In this document: positions 22,180-30,429 of the stretch, one piece after another
Position numbering within the stretch: position 1 is the first letter of the stretch
Layout: every line of letters begins with the position of its first letter
Source: Mesorhizobium sp. dw_380
Lineage (GTDB): Bacteria; Pseudomonadota; Alphaproteobacteria; Rhizobiales; Rhizobiaceae
Assembly: GCF_018588885.1 (NCBI RefSeq)
Contig: NZ_JAFFIW010000007.1
Coordinates: forward strand, 186,001 to 250,000
DNA length: 64,000 nucleotides
Reading direction: 5' to 3'
Position numbers and translations under genes: made by a program
Notes under the pieces: model-generated
Databases searched by the model: none
Told to the model about the DNA's origin: nothing
Seen by the model: the letters and a program-made list of their open reading frames with translations, nothing else

Positions 22180-23202
22180 TTACTTGCTCAGCAGGTTCTG
22201 CTTGACCCAGTCCAACGAATAGCTGGGGCTGATGATCTGGCCACCCGGCAGCTTGGCGTATTCCTTGAGGTTGCTGGCATCGACGGTCGCCACAGGCATG
22301 ATCATCATCTTGGGCGCCTTGGCGCCCTTGAGCAGGGACAGGCCGAGCCAGAACGCGGCGCCGCCGATGCCGGGCGTCGTGTTCATCGAGACCGTCTGAT
22401 AGCCGTTCTTGGCATTCTCGTCGGCCCACCATTTGACGAAATCGGTGCCGCCGCCGCCTTCGATGACCGGCATCTTGCCGGCATAGTCGCCGCCATACTG
22501 GACGAAGGCCTGGGCGATACCGACGTCGTCGCTGCCGCCCTGGCCGAGCACCGCATCGACATGCGGCAGCGAGGGCAGGACATTGGCGATGGCCGCCTGC
22601 GCGACCGAGGCGGTCGCCTGGCCATAGACGGTGGCGACAACCTTGATGTCGGGATATTTCGCCAGCACCGACTGCTGGGCGTTGAACATGTCATTGTCCG
22701 GGGCCGAGCCCTTGACGCCGCGCACCTGGATGACGTTGCCCTTGCCGCCGAGCATCTTGAAGACGGCCTCGGCCTGTGCCGCCTTGTAGCCCTTGAAGTC
22801 GAAGTTGAGCTGGTAGTTGCAAGGCGCCGACGCGACCGAATCGAACGAAATGACGATGATGCCGGCCTTGCAGGCTTTCTCGATGATGCCGTTGACCGCG
22901 GTTTCCGAGGCAGCGTCGACCGCGAGCACGTCGACCTTCTTGAGGATCAGTTCGGCGATCTGGCTGTTCTGCTGCGCCACCGATCCATCGCCGTTCATGA
23001 CGATGTAGTCGGAAATCTGTCCCGCGGCCTTTGCTTCCTTGGCCGACGCCTCGAAAGCCTCCACCATCTGATGCCGCCAGGTGTTGCCGTAATAGGCATT
23101 GGCGAGCGCGATCACCGGTGCGTCCGCAGACGCTGCCGCCGGCAGCACCGCAACACTCATCAGCACGGCGCTGGCAAGCGCCGACACAGTCACAAACCTC
23201 AT
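22180..23202 (-). CDS. Periplasmic sugar-binding protein (RbsB type), second transporter
   Basis: The 340-residue protein has a Sec signal (MRFVTVSALASAVLMSVAVL, cleavage near ASA-DAP) and a type I periplasmic binding fold (VIALANAYYGNTWRHQMVEAF, KVDVLAVDAASETAVNGII, DAVLGQGGSDDVGIAQAF). It differs clearly from the first SBP and resembles the longer SBPs with a Trp-rich pocket. Start ATG at 23202 follows GGGAGGAA; the longer frame reaches into operator D. It is the first gene of the operon with the ATPase-permease fusion. It may take up another apiose-derived compound such as apionate or isoapionate, but this is inference. Confidence 0.83.
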   Translation of the reverse strand: MRFVTVSALASAVLMSVAVLPAAASADAPVIALANAYYGNTWRHQMVEAFEASAKEAKAAGQISDYIVMNGDGSVAQQNSQIAELILKKVDVLAVDAASETAVNGIIEKACKAGIIVISFDSVASAPCNYQLNFDFKGYKAAQAEAVFKMLGGKGNVIQVRGVKGSAPDNDMFNAQQSVLAKYPDIKVVATVYGQATASVAQAAIANVLPSLPHVDAVLGQGGSDDVGIAQAFVQYGGDYAGKMPVIEGGGGTDFVKWWADENAKNGYQTVSMNTTPGIGGAAFWLGLSLLKGAKAPKMMIMPVATVDASNLKEYAKLPGGQIISPSYSLDWVKQNLLSK

Positions 23203-23282
23203 GATGGTTCCTCCCAGAACACGATGGGCCGAACCCTGCCGGTCCGGCTTTGCCACTAGACCACGGCGCCATGAAGGACACC

Positions 23283-23312
23283 ATACCAGGTACATATTAT
23301 ACCAGCATACCA
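23283..23312. promoter_or_regulatory. Candidate GntR operator D upstream of the second ABC operon
   Basis: Three ATACCA cores (TGGTAT on the minus strand) occur at 23283, 23299 and 23307, and GGTA/TACC form a dyad at 23289-23303. On the minus strand the centre reads CTGGTATAATATGTACC, nearly identical to operator A. It is about 80-110 bases upstream of the SBP start. TATAAT here could also be the -10 box of that operon. Confidence 0.55.
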
Positions 23313-23333
23313 AATGCGCAAGCAACCCTGTGT

Positions 23334-23361
23334 TGAGCGGGAAGGGAGCTTCCCGCGCTCA
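23334..23361 (+). terminator. Hairpin followed by T-run (possible terminator)
   Basis: TGAGCGGGAAG and CTTCCCGCGCTCA pair with one small bulge around GGAG, followed by GGGCGTTTTT. The orientation is odd because no plus-strand gene ends just upstream. The remaining ~150 bases to mtnA hold nothing recognisable. Confidence 0.35.
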
Positions 23362-23511
23362 GGGCGTTTTTATGTCGGGAGACTGGGTGGACGCCGGCTC
23401 GCGAGGCGCGTGTGAGCGTTTGCAGGCCGCAAGGTTCAACGACCCCCGAAGGGGATGCCAGCGCAAAGGAATTCTGGTTCCGGCGACGCCGGCAGCAAGG
23501 CCGGTCGAACG

Positions 23512-24606
23512 CTATCCCCGCTCGGGGAACATTGCCTTCAGGGCCTCGCGCGAGGCCTTGGCGACGCCGCGTTCGGTGATCAAGCCGGTGACCAGCCGCG
23601 CCGGCGTCACGTCGAAAGCCGGGTTCGCCGCGGGCGTCGTCTCCGGCGAGATGCGCACCTGGGCGATCTCGCCACCGGCGGTCTTGCCCCAGACCAGCGA
23701 GACCTCGTCGGCCGAGCGCTGCTCGATCGGTATTTCTTGGAGGCCGTCATGCGCCGTCCAGTCGATGGTCGGCGACGGCAGCGCGACATAGAACGGCACG
23801 TCATTGTCGGCGGCGGCGAGTGCCTTGAGATAGGTGCCGATCTTGTTGCAGACATCGCCGTCGGCGGTGGTGCGGTCGGTGCCGACGATGACCATGTCGA
23901 TTGCGCCGCGCTGCATCAGATGGCCGCCGGCATTGTCAACGATCAGCGTATGCGGCACGCCGTGCCCGGCCATCTCCCAGGCGGTCAGCTGGGCGCCCTG
24001 GTTGCGCGGCCGCGTCTCGTCGACATAGACGTGGACCGGAATGCCGGCCTCGGTTGCAAGGTAGATCGGTGCTGTGGCGGTGCCATAGTCGACGGTCGCC
24101 AGCCAGCCGGCATTGCAGTGGGTGAGGATGTTGACCGTCTCGCCCGGCTGCTTGCTGGCGGCGATCGCCTTGATGATGGCAAGACCGTTCTCGCCGATGG
24201 CGCGATTGAGGCCGACATCCTCGTCGGCGATCTCGCTGGCGCGCCGATAGGCGGCCTCGGCGCGTTCTTTCGGTGCGAGCGGCTTGAGGAAGCGTCGCAT
24301 CTCGTCGAGCGCCCAACGCAAATTGATCGCGGTCGGCCGCGTCTCATGCAGCGTTTCCCAGACGGCATCGAGTGCTGTATCGGACGGGTCATCCGCCATC
24401 TGCATGGCGACGCCATAGGCTGCGGTGACGCCGATCAGCGGGGCGCCGCGCACCCACATGTCGCGGATGGCGGTGGCGATGCCGGAAACGGTGCGGACCC
24501 TCTCGATGCGGAATTCATGCGGCAGCCAGCGCTGATCGATGATCTCAACCGAACGCCCGTCGTCGCTCAGCCAGATGGTGCGGTAATGGCGGTCGCCGAC
24601 GTTCAA
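23512..24606 (-). CDS. mtnA: S-methyl-5-thioribose-1-phosphate isomerase
   Basis: The 364-residue enzyme isomerises methylthioribose-1-phosphate to methylthioribulose-1-phosphate. It carries the eIF2B-like fold motifs [16 protein letters not shown] (around residue 50), [21 protein letters not shown] with the catalytic cysteine, and [19 protein letters not shown] with the catalytic aspartate. The start is TTG at 24606, overlapping the mtnK stop in TTGA, after AGGAGAA; the N-terminus ([12 protein letters not shown]) fits the family so no later start is preferred. The mtnK-mtnA pair lacks other classical methionine-salvage genes nearby. Confidence 0.92.
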   Translation of the reverse strand: MNVGDRHYRTIWLSDDGRSVEIIDQRWLPHEFRIERVRTVSGIATAIRDMWVRGAPLIGVTAAYGVAMQMADDPSDTALDAVWETLHETRPTAINLRWALDEMRRFLKPLAPKERAEAAYRRASEIADEDVGLNRAIGENGLAIIKAIAASKQPGETVNILTHCNAGWLATVDYGTATAPIYLATEAGIPVHVYVDETRPRNQGAQLTAWEMAGHGVPHTLIVDNAGGHLMQRGAIDMVIVGTDRTTADGDVCNKIGTYLKALAAADNDVPFYVALPSPTIDWTAHDGLQEIPIEQRSADEVSLVWGKTAGGEIAQVRISPETTPAANPAFDVTPARLVTGLITERGVAKASREALKAMFPERG

Positions 24607-25874
24607 ATTCTGTTCTCCTGTTCGATCAGCGTGGCCAGAGTGTTGACCTCGTCGATGCTGTGGATCCGGCGCCGGTTGACGGCGATGTGACGGCCGAATT
24701 TCAGCGCCTTTGCCTCACAACTGGCGCGCAAATCCTCGTCGGCAATGGTCTCGAAATCGGCATTGTGGGCGAGGCCGAGGATGCGCCTGTGCACCTCGAT
24801 GCCGGCAAACCCGAGCAGGTCGGTCCAGATCTGGTGCAGCACATGATCGAGCGCCTGCTCGGCGGCAAGCATGTCGCCTTGATCCTCGAAAAGGCTTTTT
24901 TGATAGAGCATGCCGGTGCGCTCGGTGCGCCAAAGATGCGAGAACTCGGCGCGGAAAACGGCCCAGGTCTCGGCCGTCACCCCGAGCAGATAGGCGCGCA
25001 TGGCATCGCGCTTGCCCTTTTGCTCCTGGCCGCGCTGCGAGAAGAACGACATCCAGAAATTGGCAAGCAGCATGCCGACATCGAAGGCCATCGGACCATA
25101 GAAGGCGAATTCCGGATCGATCATCCGCGTTTCCTGGTCGGTGACCATGATCGAGCCGGAATGCAGGTCGCCATGCAGCAGCGTTTCGGCATTGGCGGCG
25201 AAGATGTGCTTCAGCCGTTGCGCCTCGACCTTGAGGTCGCGATCGGCGCGCAGTTCGGCAACCAAGGCGTCGAGCTGAGGACTCGTATGGCGGTTCATCT
25301 TGGCGTCGAAATAGGGGTCTGAGAACACCAGGTTCTCGGTGATGTCACAAAGCTCGACATTGTCGGCGAACAGCGCCAGGTCGGCCTTGCGATCCTTGGT
25401 CACCATCGACAGGTCGGAACCACGAAACAGCGTGCGGGCCATGAACAGGCCGATATCCCTGGCGATGTTGGGCAACTGCCGGCCTTCGATCAATGCGCGC
25501 CGCAAGATGATGTGCGGCGACAGATATTCCATGATGATCAGCGCCTGGCCTTCGTCGAAATGATAGATCGCCGGCACCGAGCCGGGCGCGCGCGCCTCCT
25601 GCCTCGTTAGCGCATGATATTCGAAGAAGGAACGCTTCAAGGGCAGCGGCCAGCTGTCGCCGACGAGACGGACATAGGGCAGGGCCTGCTTGACCACCGC
25701 GGCACCGCCGGCGCCCTCGACAATGAACACCAGGTTCAGATTGCCGTCGCCGACCTCGCGGACCTTCCAGGCGCTGGTGTCCTTGCCGATCTTCGCGCAC
25801 AGCGCCTCGTTCGTGCTGAGGCGCGTTGCAAGCGTCTCCACCGACAATGCTTCGAACGGCAATTTACCAGTCAT
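24603..25874 (-). CDS. mtnK: S-methyl-5-thioribose kinase
   Basis: The 423-residue protein has the aminoglycoside-phosphotransferase-like kinase fold: glycine-rich [15 protein letters not shown], the nucleotide lysine in [11 protein letters not shown], the MtnK-type catalytic loop [14 protein letters not shown] and the metal aspartate in [15 protein letters not shown]. It phosphorylates methylthioribose on O1, and relatives accept 5-deoxyribose. Start ATG at 25874 follows GGGAGGAAG. It is divergent from an ABC importer across a perfect palindrome, suggesting imported MTR or 5-deoxyribose as substrate. Confidence 0.92.
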   Translation of the reverse strand: MTGKLPFEALSVETLATRLSTNEALCAKIGKDTSAWKVREVGDGNLNLVFIVEGAGGAAVVKQALPYVRLVGDSWPLPLKRSFFEYHALTRQEARAPGSVPAIYHFDEGQALIIMEYLSPHIILRRALIEGRQLPNIARDIGLFMARTLFRGSDLSMVTKDRKADLALFADNVELCDITENLVFSDPYFDAKMNRHTSPQLDALVAELRADRDLKVEAQRLKHIFAANAETLLHGDLHSGSIMVTDQETRMIDPEFAFYGPMAFDVGMLLANFWMSFFSQRGQEQKGKRDAMRAYLLGVTAETWAVFRAEFSHLWRTERTGMLYQKSLFEDQGDMLAAEQALDHVLHQIWTDLLGFAGIEVHRRILGLAHNADFETIADEDLRASCEAKALKFGRHIAVNRRRIHSIDEVNTLATLIEQENRI

Positions 25875-25946
25875 TCTTCTTCCTCCCGCCTGTGTGCTCC
25901 GATCATAAGGGAGCCTTAGCGGCTGGGCCAAGCTAGGAAGCTGCCT

Positions 25947-25975
25947 GGCAATTGTCAATCGTGTTGACAATTGCC
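25947..25975. promoter_or_regulatory. Perfect operator palindrome between mtnK and ABC importer
   Basis: GGCAATTGTCAA (25947-25958) and its exact complement TTGACAATTGCC (25964-25975) flank TCGTG. Both arms contain a TTGACA -35 box, one on each strand; the minus-strand copy has TAGCTT 17 bases downstream as a plausible -10. A regulator bound here, probably the SorC protein of this locus, could block both divergent promoters at once. Confidence 0.7.
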
Positions 25976-26011
25976 GACATAGACCATAGCGTCATGGTCA
26001 GGGAGGAACGC

Positions 26012-27523
26012 ATGGTCGGCAATGCCGTGTTCCGCGTAGAGGGACTGAGGAAATCCTTTGGCCGCAACGAGGTGCTCGGCGGCGTCTCGCTGGACCTCCA
26101 TGCCGGCGAAGTGACCGTGCTGATGGGCGCCAACGGCGCCGGCAAATCCACCCTCGTCAAGATCGTCAGCGGTGTCTACGAACGCGGTGGCGGCACCATG
26201 ACGCTTGCCGACCAGGATTTCGCGCCGAATACCCCCGCGGAAGCGATCCGCGCCGGCGTCGTCACCGTCCATCAGAACATCAATGATGGTGTCGTGGCCG
26301 ATCTCGATGTCGCCACCAATCTTACGCTGGACAGGCTGAGCGGTCGGGGCGTGCCGACCCTGTTCAATCCGGCCCGCGTGCGCCGTGAGGCCAAGGCTGT
26401 CGCCGACCGCATGGGACTGGCCATCGATTTGAAGGCGCGCGTCAGCGATCTTTCGCTGGCCGATCGCCAGATGGTGGCGATTGCCCGTGCCTTGGCGCAC
26501 CAGCCGAAAGTGCTGATCCTCGACGAGCCGACTTCCTCGCTCTCCAGCGCCGAAGCCGACCGGCTGTTCACGCTGATCGACAGGTTGCGCGAGCAAGGCG
26601 TGGCCATCCTCTACATCTCGCATCGCATGTCTGATATCAGGCGGCTTGCCGACCGCATCGTCTCGATGCGCGACGGCGTCATTTCGGGCGTCTTCGACAC
26701 CAAGCCGCTCGACTATGAAGGCGCGGTCAACGCCATGCTCGGCCGCAAGATCCATCTCGACCAGATCGTCGCCAGAAACTCTGCCAAGGCGGTCCTGACT
26801 GTCGAAGGCCTGCGCATCGGGCAGGGCGCCAAGCCGATCTCGCTGACGCTCGGCGACGGCGAGGTAGTGGCCATCACCGGGCTCGTCGGTGTCGGCAAGA
26901 CGGCACTTGCCGAAACGCTGTTTGGCGTGCGCAAGCCGCTCGCCGGCACCATGACCATGAACGGCAAGTCCTATGCGCCGCGCTCGGCCAGCGAGGCAAT
27001 CGCCGCTGGCGTGTTTCTCGTCGCCAAGGATCGCGCCACAAGCGGCATAGTCGGTGGCTTCAACATCGAGCGCAATGTCAGCTTGCCGTTCCTGAAGCGG
27101 ATGTCGAATCTGGGCGTGCTCAAGCGCCGCCTGGAACGCGCCACCGCGCGCCGGCAGATCGAGCAACTCAGCATCGTCTGCCGCTCCGAGAAGGATGAGA
27201 TGTCGGCATTGTCGGGCGGCAACCAGCAGAAGGTGATGGTCGCCCGCTGGATGGCGCAGAATGCCGCGCTGTTCATCCTCGACGAGCCGTTCCAGGGCGT
27301 CGACATTTCGGCCAGGCGCGACATCGCCGCCAAGCTCAGGGCAAGCGCCAATGGCCGCGCGACGCTTTTGTTCGTCACCGAACTCGACGAGGCGCTGGAG
27401 ACAGCCGATCGCATCCTGGTGATGTCGGAGCACACAATCGTCGGCGAACACCGCAACGCCGAGGTCGATCTCGATCGCCTGCTGGCCGAGGTAGCCGGCG
27501 GGCCGCTGCACAGCGCTGCCTGA
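26012..27523 (+). CDS. Sugar ABC transporter ATPase (RbsA type), mtn locus
   Basis: The 503-residue protein has two NBDs. NBD1 has Walker A GANGAGKST, signature LSLADRQMVAIARAL and Walker B VLILDEPTSSLSS. NBD2 has an intact Walker A (GLVGVGKTAL) where RbsA homologues usually read G-G-AGR-EL, plus LSGGNQQKVMVARWM and LFILDEPFQGVDIS. Start ATG at 26012 is 5 bases after GGGAGGA; an upstream in-frame ATG falls inside the operator. It heads an operon with permease and SBP, divergent from mtnKA, and likely imports methylthioribose, 5-deoxyribose or a similar pentose. Confidence 0.87.
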   Translation: MVGNAVFRVEGLRKSFGRNEVLGGVSLDLHAGEVTVLMGANGAGKSTLVKIVSGVYERGGGTMTLADQDFAPNTPAEAIRAGVVTVHQNINDGVVADLDVATNLTLDRLSGRGVPTLFNPARVRREAKAVADRMGLAIDLKARVSDLSLADRQMVAIARALAHQPKVLILDEPTSSLSSAEADRLFTLIDRLREQGVAILYISHRMSDIRRLADRIVSMRDGVISGVFDTKPLDYEGAVNAMLGRKIHLDQIVARNSAKAVLTVEGLRIGQGAKPISLTLGDGEVVAITGLVGVGKTALAETLFGVRKPLAGTMTMNGKSYAPRSASEAIAAGVFLVAKDRATSGIVGGFNIERNVSLPFLKRMSNLGVLKRRLERATARRQIEQLSIVCRSEKDEMSALSGGNQQKVMVARWMAQNAALFILDEPFQGVDISARRDIAAKLRASANGRATLLFVTELDEALETADRILVMSEHTIVGEHRNAEVDLDRLLAEVAGGPLHSAA

Positions 27524-27604
27524 GCGTGGCGGTCGATGGAAATGGAACGGAGAGACCATGGTTTCGAGTTGGGTAAAAACGAAAGCGGCGCCGGGGAGCG
27601 CTGC

Positions 27605-28600
27605 ATGACGCTGCGCGACCACGCCATCCGCTATGGATTCATCGTTCTCCTGTTCGGACTCGTCGCCTATTTCGCGATCGCCGCCGACGGTTTCGTCTCG
27701 CCGCAAAGTGCCGTCTTCATCTTCCAGTCGGTCGCCATCACCGGCGTGCTGGCGCTCGGCGTCACCGCCACGCTGGTCGTCGGCGGCTTTGACCTGTCGA
27801 TCGGCTCGGTCGCCACCTCGGCCATGATGGCGGCCGCCTATGTGATGGTGGTGCTGGAGCAGAACGCCGTCGTCGCGGTCGTCGTCTGCCTGCTCATCGG
27901 CGCCATTGTCGGCCTGATCAATGGCTGGCTGATCGTCTATATGCGGGTGCCCGACCTCCTGGCGACGCTCGGCATGATGTTCCTGCTTGTCGGCCTGCAG
28001 CGCATCCCGACCGAGGGCCGCTCGATCGCCACCGGCATGACCATGCCCGACGGCTCGGTCGCCAATGGCAAATTCGGCGATGCCTTCCTTGCGCTTGGTC
28101 GCCACCGCTTCGACTTCTTTATCCCGAACCTCATCCCGGTGTCGGTGGTCGTGCTGCTCGTGCTGGCGGTGCTGATCTGGTTTTTTCTTGAATACACACG
28201 CTTCGGCCGCATGATGTACGCCGTCGGCAGCAATGAGCGCGCCGCCGAACTCGCCGGTGCGCCTGTCAAGGCCTACAAGATCTGGGCCTACGTCATTTCA
28301 GGAGTTTTTGCCTCGATTGGCGGCATCTTGCTCGCCGCCCGGCTTGGACGCGGCGACATCGCCTCGGGTAATAATCTGCTGCTCGATGCGGTTGCCGCGG
28401 CGCTGATCGGCTACGCGGTGCTCGGTGCCGCCAAGCCGAACGCCTTTGGCACCGCCGTCGGCGCGCTGTTCGTCGGGATCTTGCTGCAAGGCCTGACGAT
28501 GATGAACGCGCCTTACTACACGCAGGATTTCGTCAAGGGCGTGGTTCTGGTCGTCGCCCTTGTCTTCACTTTTGCCCTTTCCGGCAGGGGCAGGGGATAG
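27605..28600 (+). CDS. Sugar ABC transporter permease (RbsC type), mtn locus
   Basis: The 331-residue membrane protein has RbsC-type motifs TLVVGGFDLSIGSVATSAMM, GRMMYAVGSNERAAELAG and DAVAAALIGYAVLGAAKPNAFG. Start ATG at 27605 has GGGGAG six bases upstream. A 16-codon ORF in another frame (27558-27608) ends in TGA overlapping this ATG, so a coupled leader peptide is possible though unproven. The stop is 47 bases before the SBP start. It forms the channel of the importer divergent from mtnKA. Confidence 0.87.
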   Translation: MTLRDHAIRYGFIVLLFGLVAYFAIAADGFVSPQSAVFIFQSVAITGVLALGVTATLVVGGFDLSIGSVATSAMMAAAYVMVVLEQNAVVAVVVCLLIGAIVGLINGWLIVYMRVPDLLATLGMMFLLVGLQRIPTEGRSIATGMTMPDGSVANGKFGDAFLALGRHRFDFFIPNLIPVSVVVLLVLAVLIWFFLEYTRFGRMMYAVGSNERAAELAGAPVKAYKIWAYVISGVFASIGGILLAARLGRGDIASGNNLLLDAVAAALIGYAVLGAAKPNAFGTAVGALFVGILLQGLTMMNAPYYTQDFVKGVVLVVALVFTFALSGRGRG

Positions 28601-28647
28601 TTTCGGCCGGACAGGATTTGGGTTCAACAAGAGTGGAGGAAAACAAG

Positions 28648-29700
28648 GTGAACATCACAAGAAGACTTCTGGGGAAAGCGGCGCTCGGGCTGGCCGGCGC
28701 AACCATGCTGATGCAGTTCCCGGCGTTGGCCGCTGACAAGCCGGCGCCGTTCGACAAGCCCGGCGTCAAGATCGCGCTGGTGCGCTATCTCTCGACCGGT
28801 GACTTCTTCCAGGCCTATCTCTCGGGCGTCGAGGCACAGTCGAAGGCGCTCGGCATCGACCTGCGCGTGCTCGACAGCCGCCAGGATGCCGCCCTCCAAT
28901 CCGACATGGTCGACCAGGCCATCGCGCTCGGCGTCCAGGGTATCATCATCCAGCACGGCCTGACGGAATCGATGAAGGACGCCGCCCAGCGTGCGGTCGA
29001 CGCCGGCATCAAGGTGGTGGCTTTCGACGTCAACGTCGAAAACCCCAAGATCCCGCAGATCGAACAGTCCGACCGCGACCTTGCTCGCCTCGCGCTCGAA
29101 CAGGCGGTCAAGGACAATGGCGAAAGCTGGAACGCCGGCTACGTCTATGTCGCCGGCATCGCGCCGCTCGACCGCCGCAACGAGACCTGGGTGGACGTGA
29201 AGAAGAAATATGCCGGCATCAAGGAAGTCGCGATGTTCGGCACATTGGACAATCCCATCGCCAACTCCGTCGCCAACCAGGCGCGTTCGGTGCTGTCGGC
29301 TCACCCCGACATCAAGGTGATGTTCGCCCCCTATGACGAATTCGCCAAGGGCGTGAAGATCGCGGTCGACGAGGCCGGCCTGAACAAGGGCATCAAGATC
29401 TATTCGGCTGACATTTCGACGTCCGACATATCAGCGATGCGCGAGTCCGACAGTGCCTGGGCCGCGACCGCGGCGACCAATCCGGCTGTGGTCGGCCAGG
29501 TCTCTGTGCGCGCTCTGGCGCAGCTGCTCGCTGGTGAAGATCCCGGCCACAACGTCATCGTGCCGCCGACGCTGATCACCCAAAAGGAGCTGATCGACAA
29601 GGACATCAAAAACATGGAAGACCTGTCGGCCAAGCTGCCGCAGTTCGCCCATGCCGATGTCGCCATGCCCGCCTGGATGCCGAACCCGAACGCGAAGTAA
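28648..29700 (+). CDS. Periplasmic sugar-binding protein (RbsB type), mtn locus
   Basis: The 350-residue protein has a signal peptide (NITRRLLGKAALGLAGATM, cleavage near ALA-ADK) and the type I binding fold (KIALVRYLSTGDFFQAYLSGVEAQ, GVQGIIIQHGLTESMKDAA, KVMFAPYDEFAKGVKIAV). The start is GTG at 28648, 7 bases after GGAGGA; the ATG at 28618 would put charged residues before the signal and lacks a ribosome site. It is the last gene of the importer operon and is followed by a terminator. Ligand probably methylthioribose or a deoxypentose, from the mtnKA context. Confidence 0.86.
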   Translation: MNITRRLLGKAALGLAGATMLMQFPALAADKPAPFDKPGVKIALVRYLSTGDFFQAYLSGVEAQSKALGIDLRVLDSRQDAALQSDMVDQAIALGVQGIIIQHGLTESMKDAAQRAVDAGIKVVAFDVNVENPKIPQIEQSDRDLARLALEQAVKDNGESWNAGYVYVAGIAPLDRRNETWVDVKKKYAGIKEVAMFGTLDNPIANSVANQARSVLSAHPDIKVMFAPYDEFAKGVKIAVDEAGLNKGIKIYSADISTSDISAMRESDSAWAATAATNPAVVGQVSVRALAQLLAGEDPGHNVIVPPTLITQKELIDKDIKNMEDLSAKLPQFAHADVAMPAWMPNPNAK

Positions 29701-29720
29701 GTGCGGGTCTGATGACGGCG

Positions 29721-29747
29721 AAAGGGCGGCCACGAGCCGCCCTTTTC
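29721..29747 (+). terminator. Rho-independent terminator of the mtn-locus ABC operon
   Basis: GGGCGGC (29724-29730) and GCCGCCC (29736-29742) pair around CACGA, extended by A-T pairs, and are followed by TTTTC. It lies 20 bases after the SBP stop. Confidence 0.8.
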
Positions 29748-29763
29748 ATATGGCCTTTCAATT

Positions 29764-30051
29764 TTACAGCCAGTGTTCCGGATCGCGCATTCCGTGGACA
29801 ATCGCCACGACCAGGACGCCGTTCGGCTGCGGTTCTTAAATGACGATATAGCGGCCTTCGATGAGCACGCGGGCCGTCACGCTCAATTCCGGCCGGGCCG
29901 TCCCCATTTTGGGCTGTTGGACCGCCAGTTCCAGCTTGTCAAAGATGCGCATCAGCAGCTTGTCCGCTGCCTTTTCATTGTCGATTGCAATCGTATCCCA
30001 GATGTCTCGCAAATCCTGCGAGGCGCGAGGTGTGAGCCGATATCTAGCCAC
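29764..30051 (-). pseudogene. ParE-type toxin gene with an internal nonsense codon
   Basis: The frame opens with MARYRLTPRASQDLRDIWDTIA, typical of the ParE/RelE toxin family, and reads 71 codons to TAA at 29836-29838 (EGRYIVI-stop). Reading through that stop in the same frame gives EPQPNGVLVVAIVHGMRDP then EHWL and a second TAA at 29764. That is exactly the conserved ParE C-terminus (R-Y-I-Y-, V-V-I-HG-RD). The full-length protein would be 95 residues, normal for the family. One substitution, Tyr codon to TAA, therefore removed the last ~24 residues, including the strand bearing conserved HG-RD residues. The product is probably inactive. It overlaps parD by 8 bases. Confidence 0.82.
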
Positions 30052-30304
30052 GGGCGCGGCGTTCTGCCTTCAGACTGTGTAGAAACTCGGCGGGGTCGAC
30101 TTCCACCGGCTTGCCGCTGGTCATGCCGTCGGCATAGGCGCGCTTCAGGTGCTCGAGCTCCAAGGCGCGCAATTCCTCGCGCTGCTCCCAGAGCCGCAAG
30201 GCGTCTCGAACAATCTCGCTGTTGGAGGCATATCCGCCGCCTTCAATGGCGCTTTGCAGGCGAGCGGCCTGTTGCGCGGTAAGGGAAACAGTGAGGGTGC
30301 GCAT
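30044..30304 (-). CDS. ParD-family antitoxin
   Basis: The 86-residue protein (MRTLTVSLTAQQAARLQSAI) has the ParD layout: a ribbon-helix-helix DNA-binding N-terminus (GGYASNSEIVRDALRLWEQREE) and an extended acidic C-terminus (PVEVDPAEFLHSL) that would wrap the toxin. An alternative ATG at 30319 adds five residues; neither has a strong ribosome site. The stop overlaps the toxin start by 8 bases, the usual antitoxin-first order. With the toxin truncated, it may persist only as a DNA-binding remnant. Confidence 0.82.
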   Translation of the reverse strand: MRTLTVSLTAQQAARLQSAIEGGGYASNSEIVRDALRLWEQREELRALELEHLKRAYADGMTSGKPVEVDPAEFLHSLKAERRARG

Positions 30305-30383
30305 CGGTTCGGCTTTCATGCCGACTATATAGCGCGCCTAACAAGAACTAACAAGATTTGTTAGGATTCTAGCGTTCGTATCA

Positions 30384-30411
30384 TTATCCCCTGCCTCGCG
30401 GCAGGGGATAA
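30384..30411. terminator. Perfect 12-bp hairpin at the 3' end of the aldolase/SDR gene
   Basis: TTATCCCCTGCC and GGCAGGGGATAA pair exactly around TCGC, 19 bases after the minus-strand stop. The stem is strong but has no T-run, so it may terminate, protect the 3' end, or be an extragenic palindrome. Confidence 0.5.
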
Positions 30412-30429
30412 GAAGATAGGGATTTGCCC

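Noticed and set aside
27558..27608. A 16-codon leader ORF whose TGA overlaps the permease ATG
   Set aside because: Kept only as a remark: it has a modest ribosome site but no conserved or regulatory feature, and chance overlap cannot be excluded.
25955..28105. A 716-codon minus-strand open frame
   Set aside because: It lies opposite the ABC ATPase and permease genes, whose motifs are intact; the composition is typical of an antisense shadow.
30384..30411. CRISPR-like repeat
   Set aside because: It is a single perfect hairpin without spaced direct repeats; no array was seen anywhere in the window.
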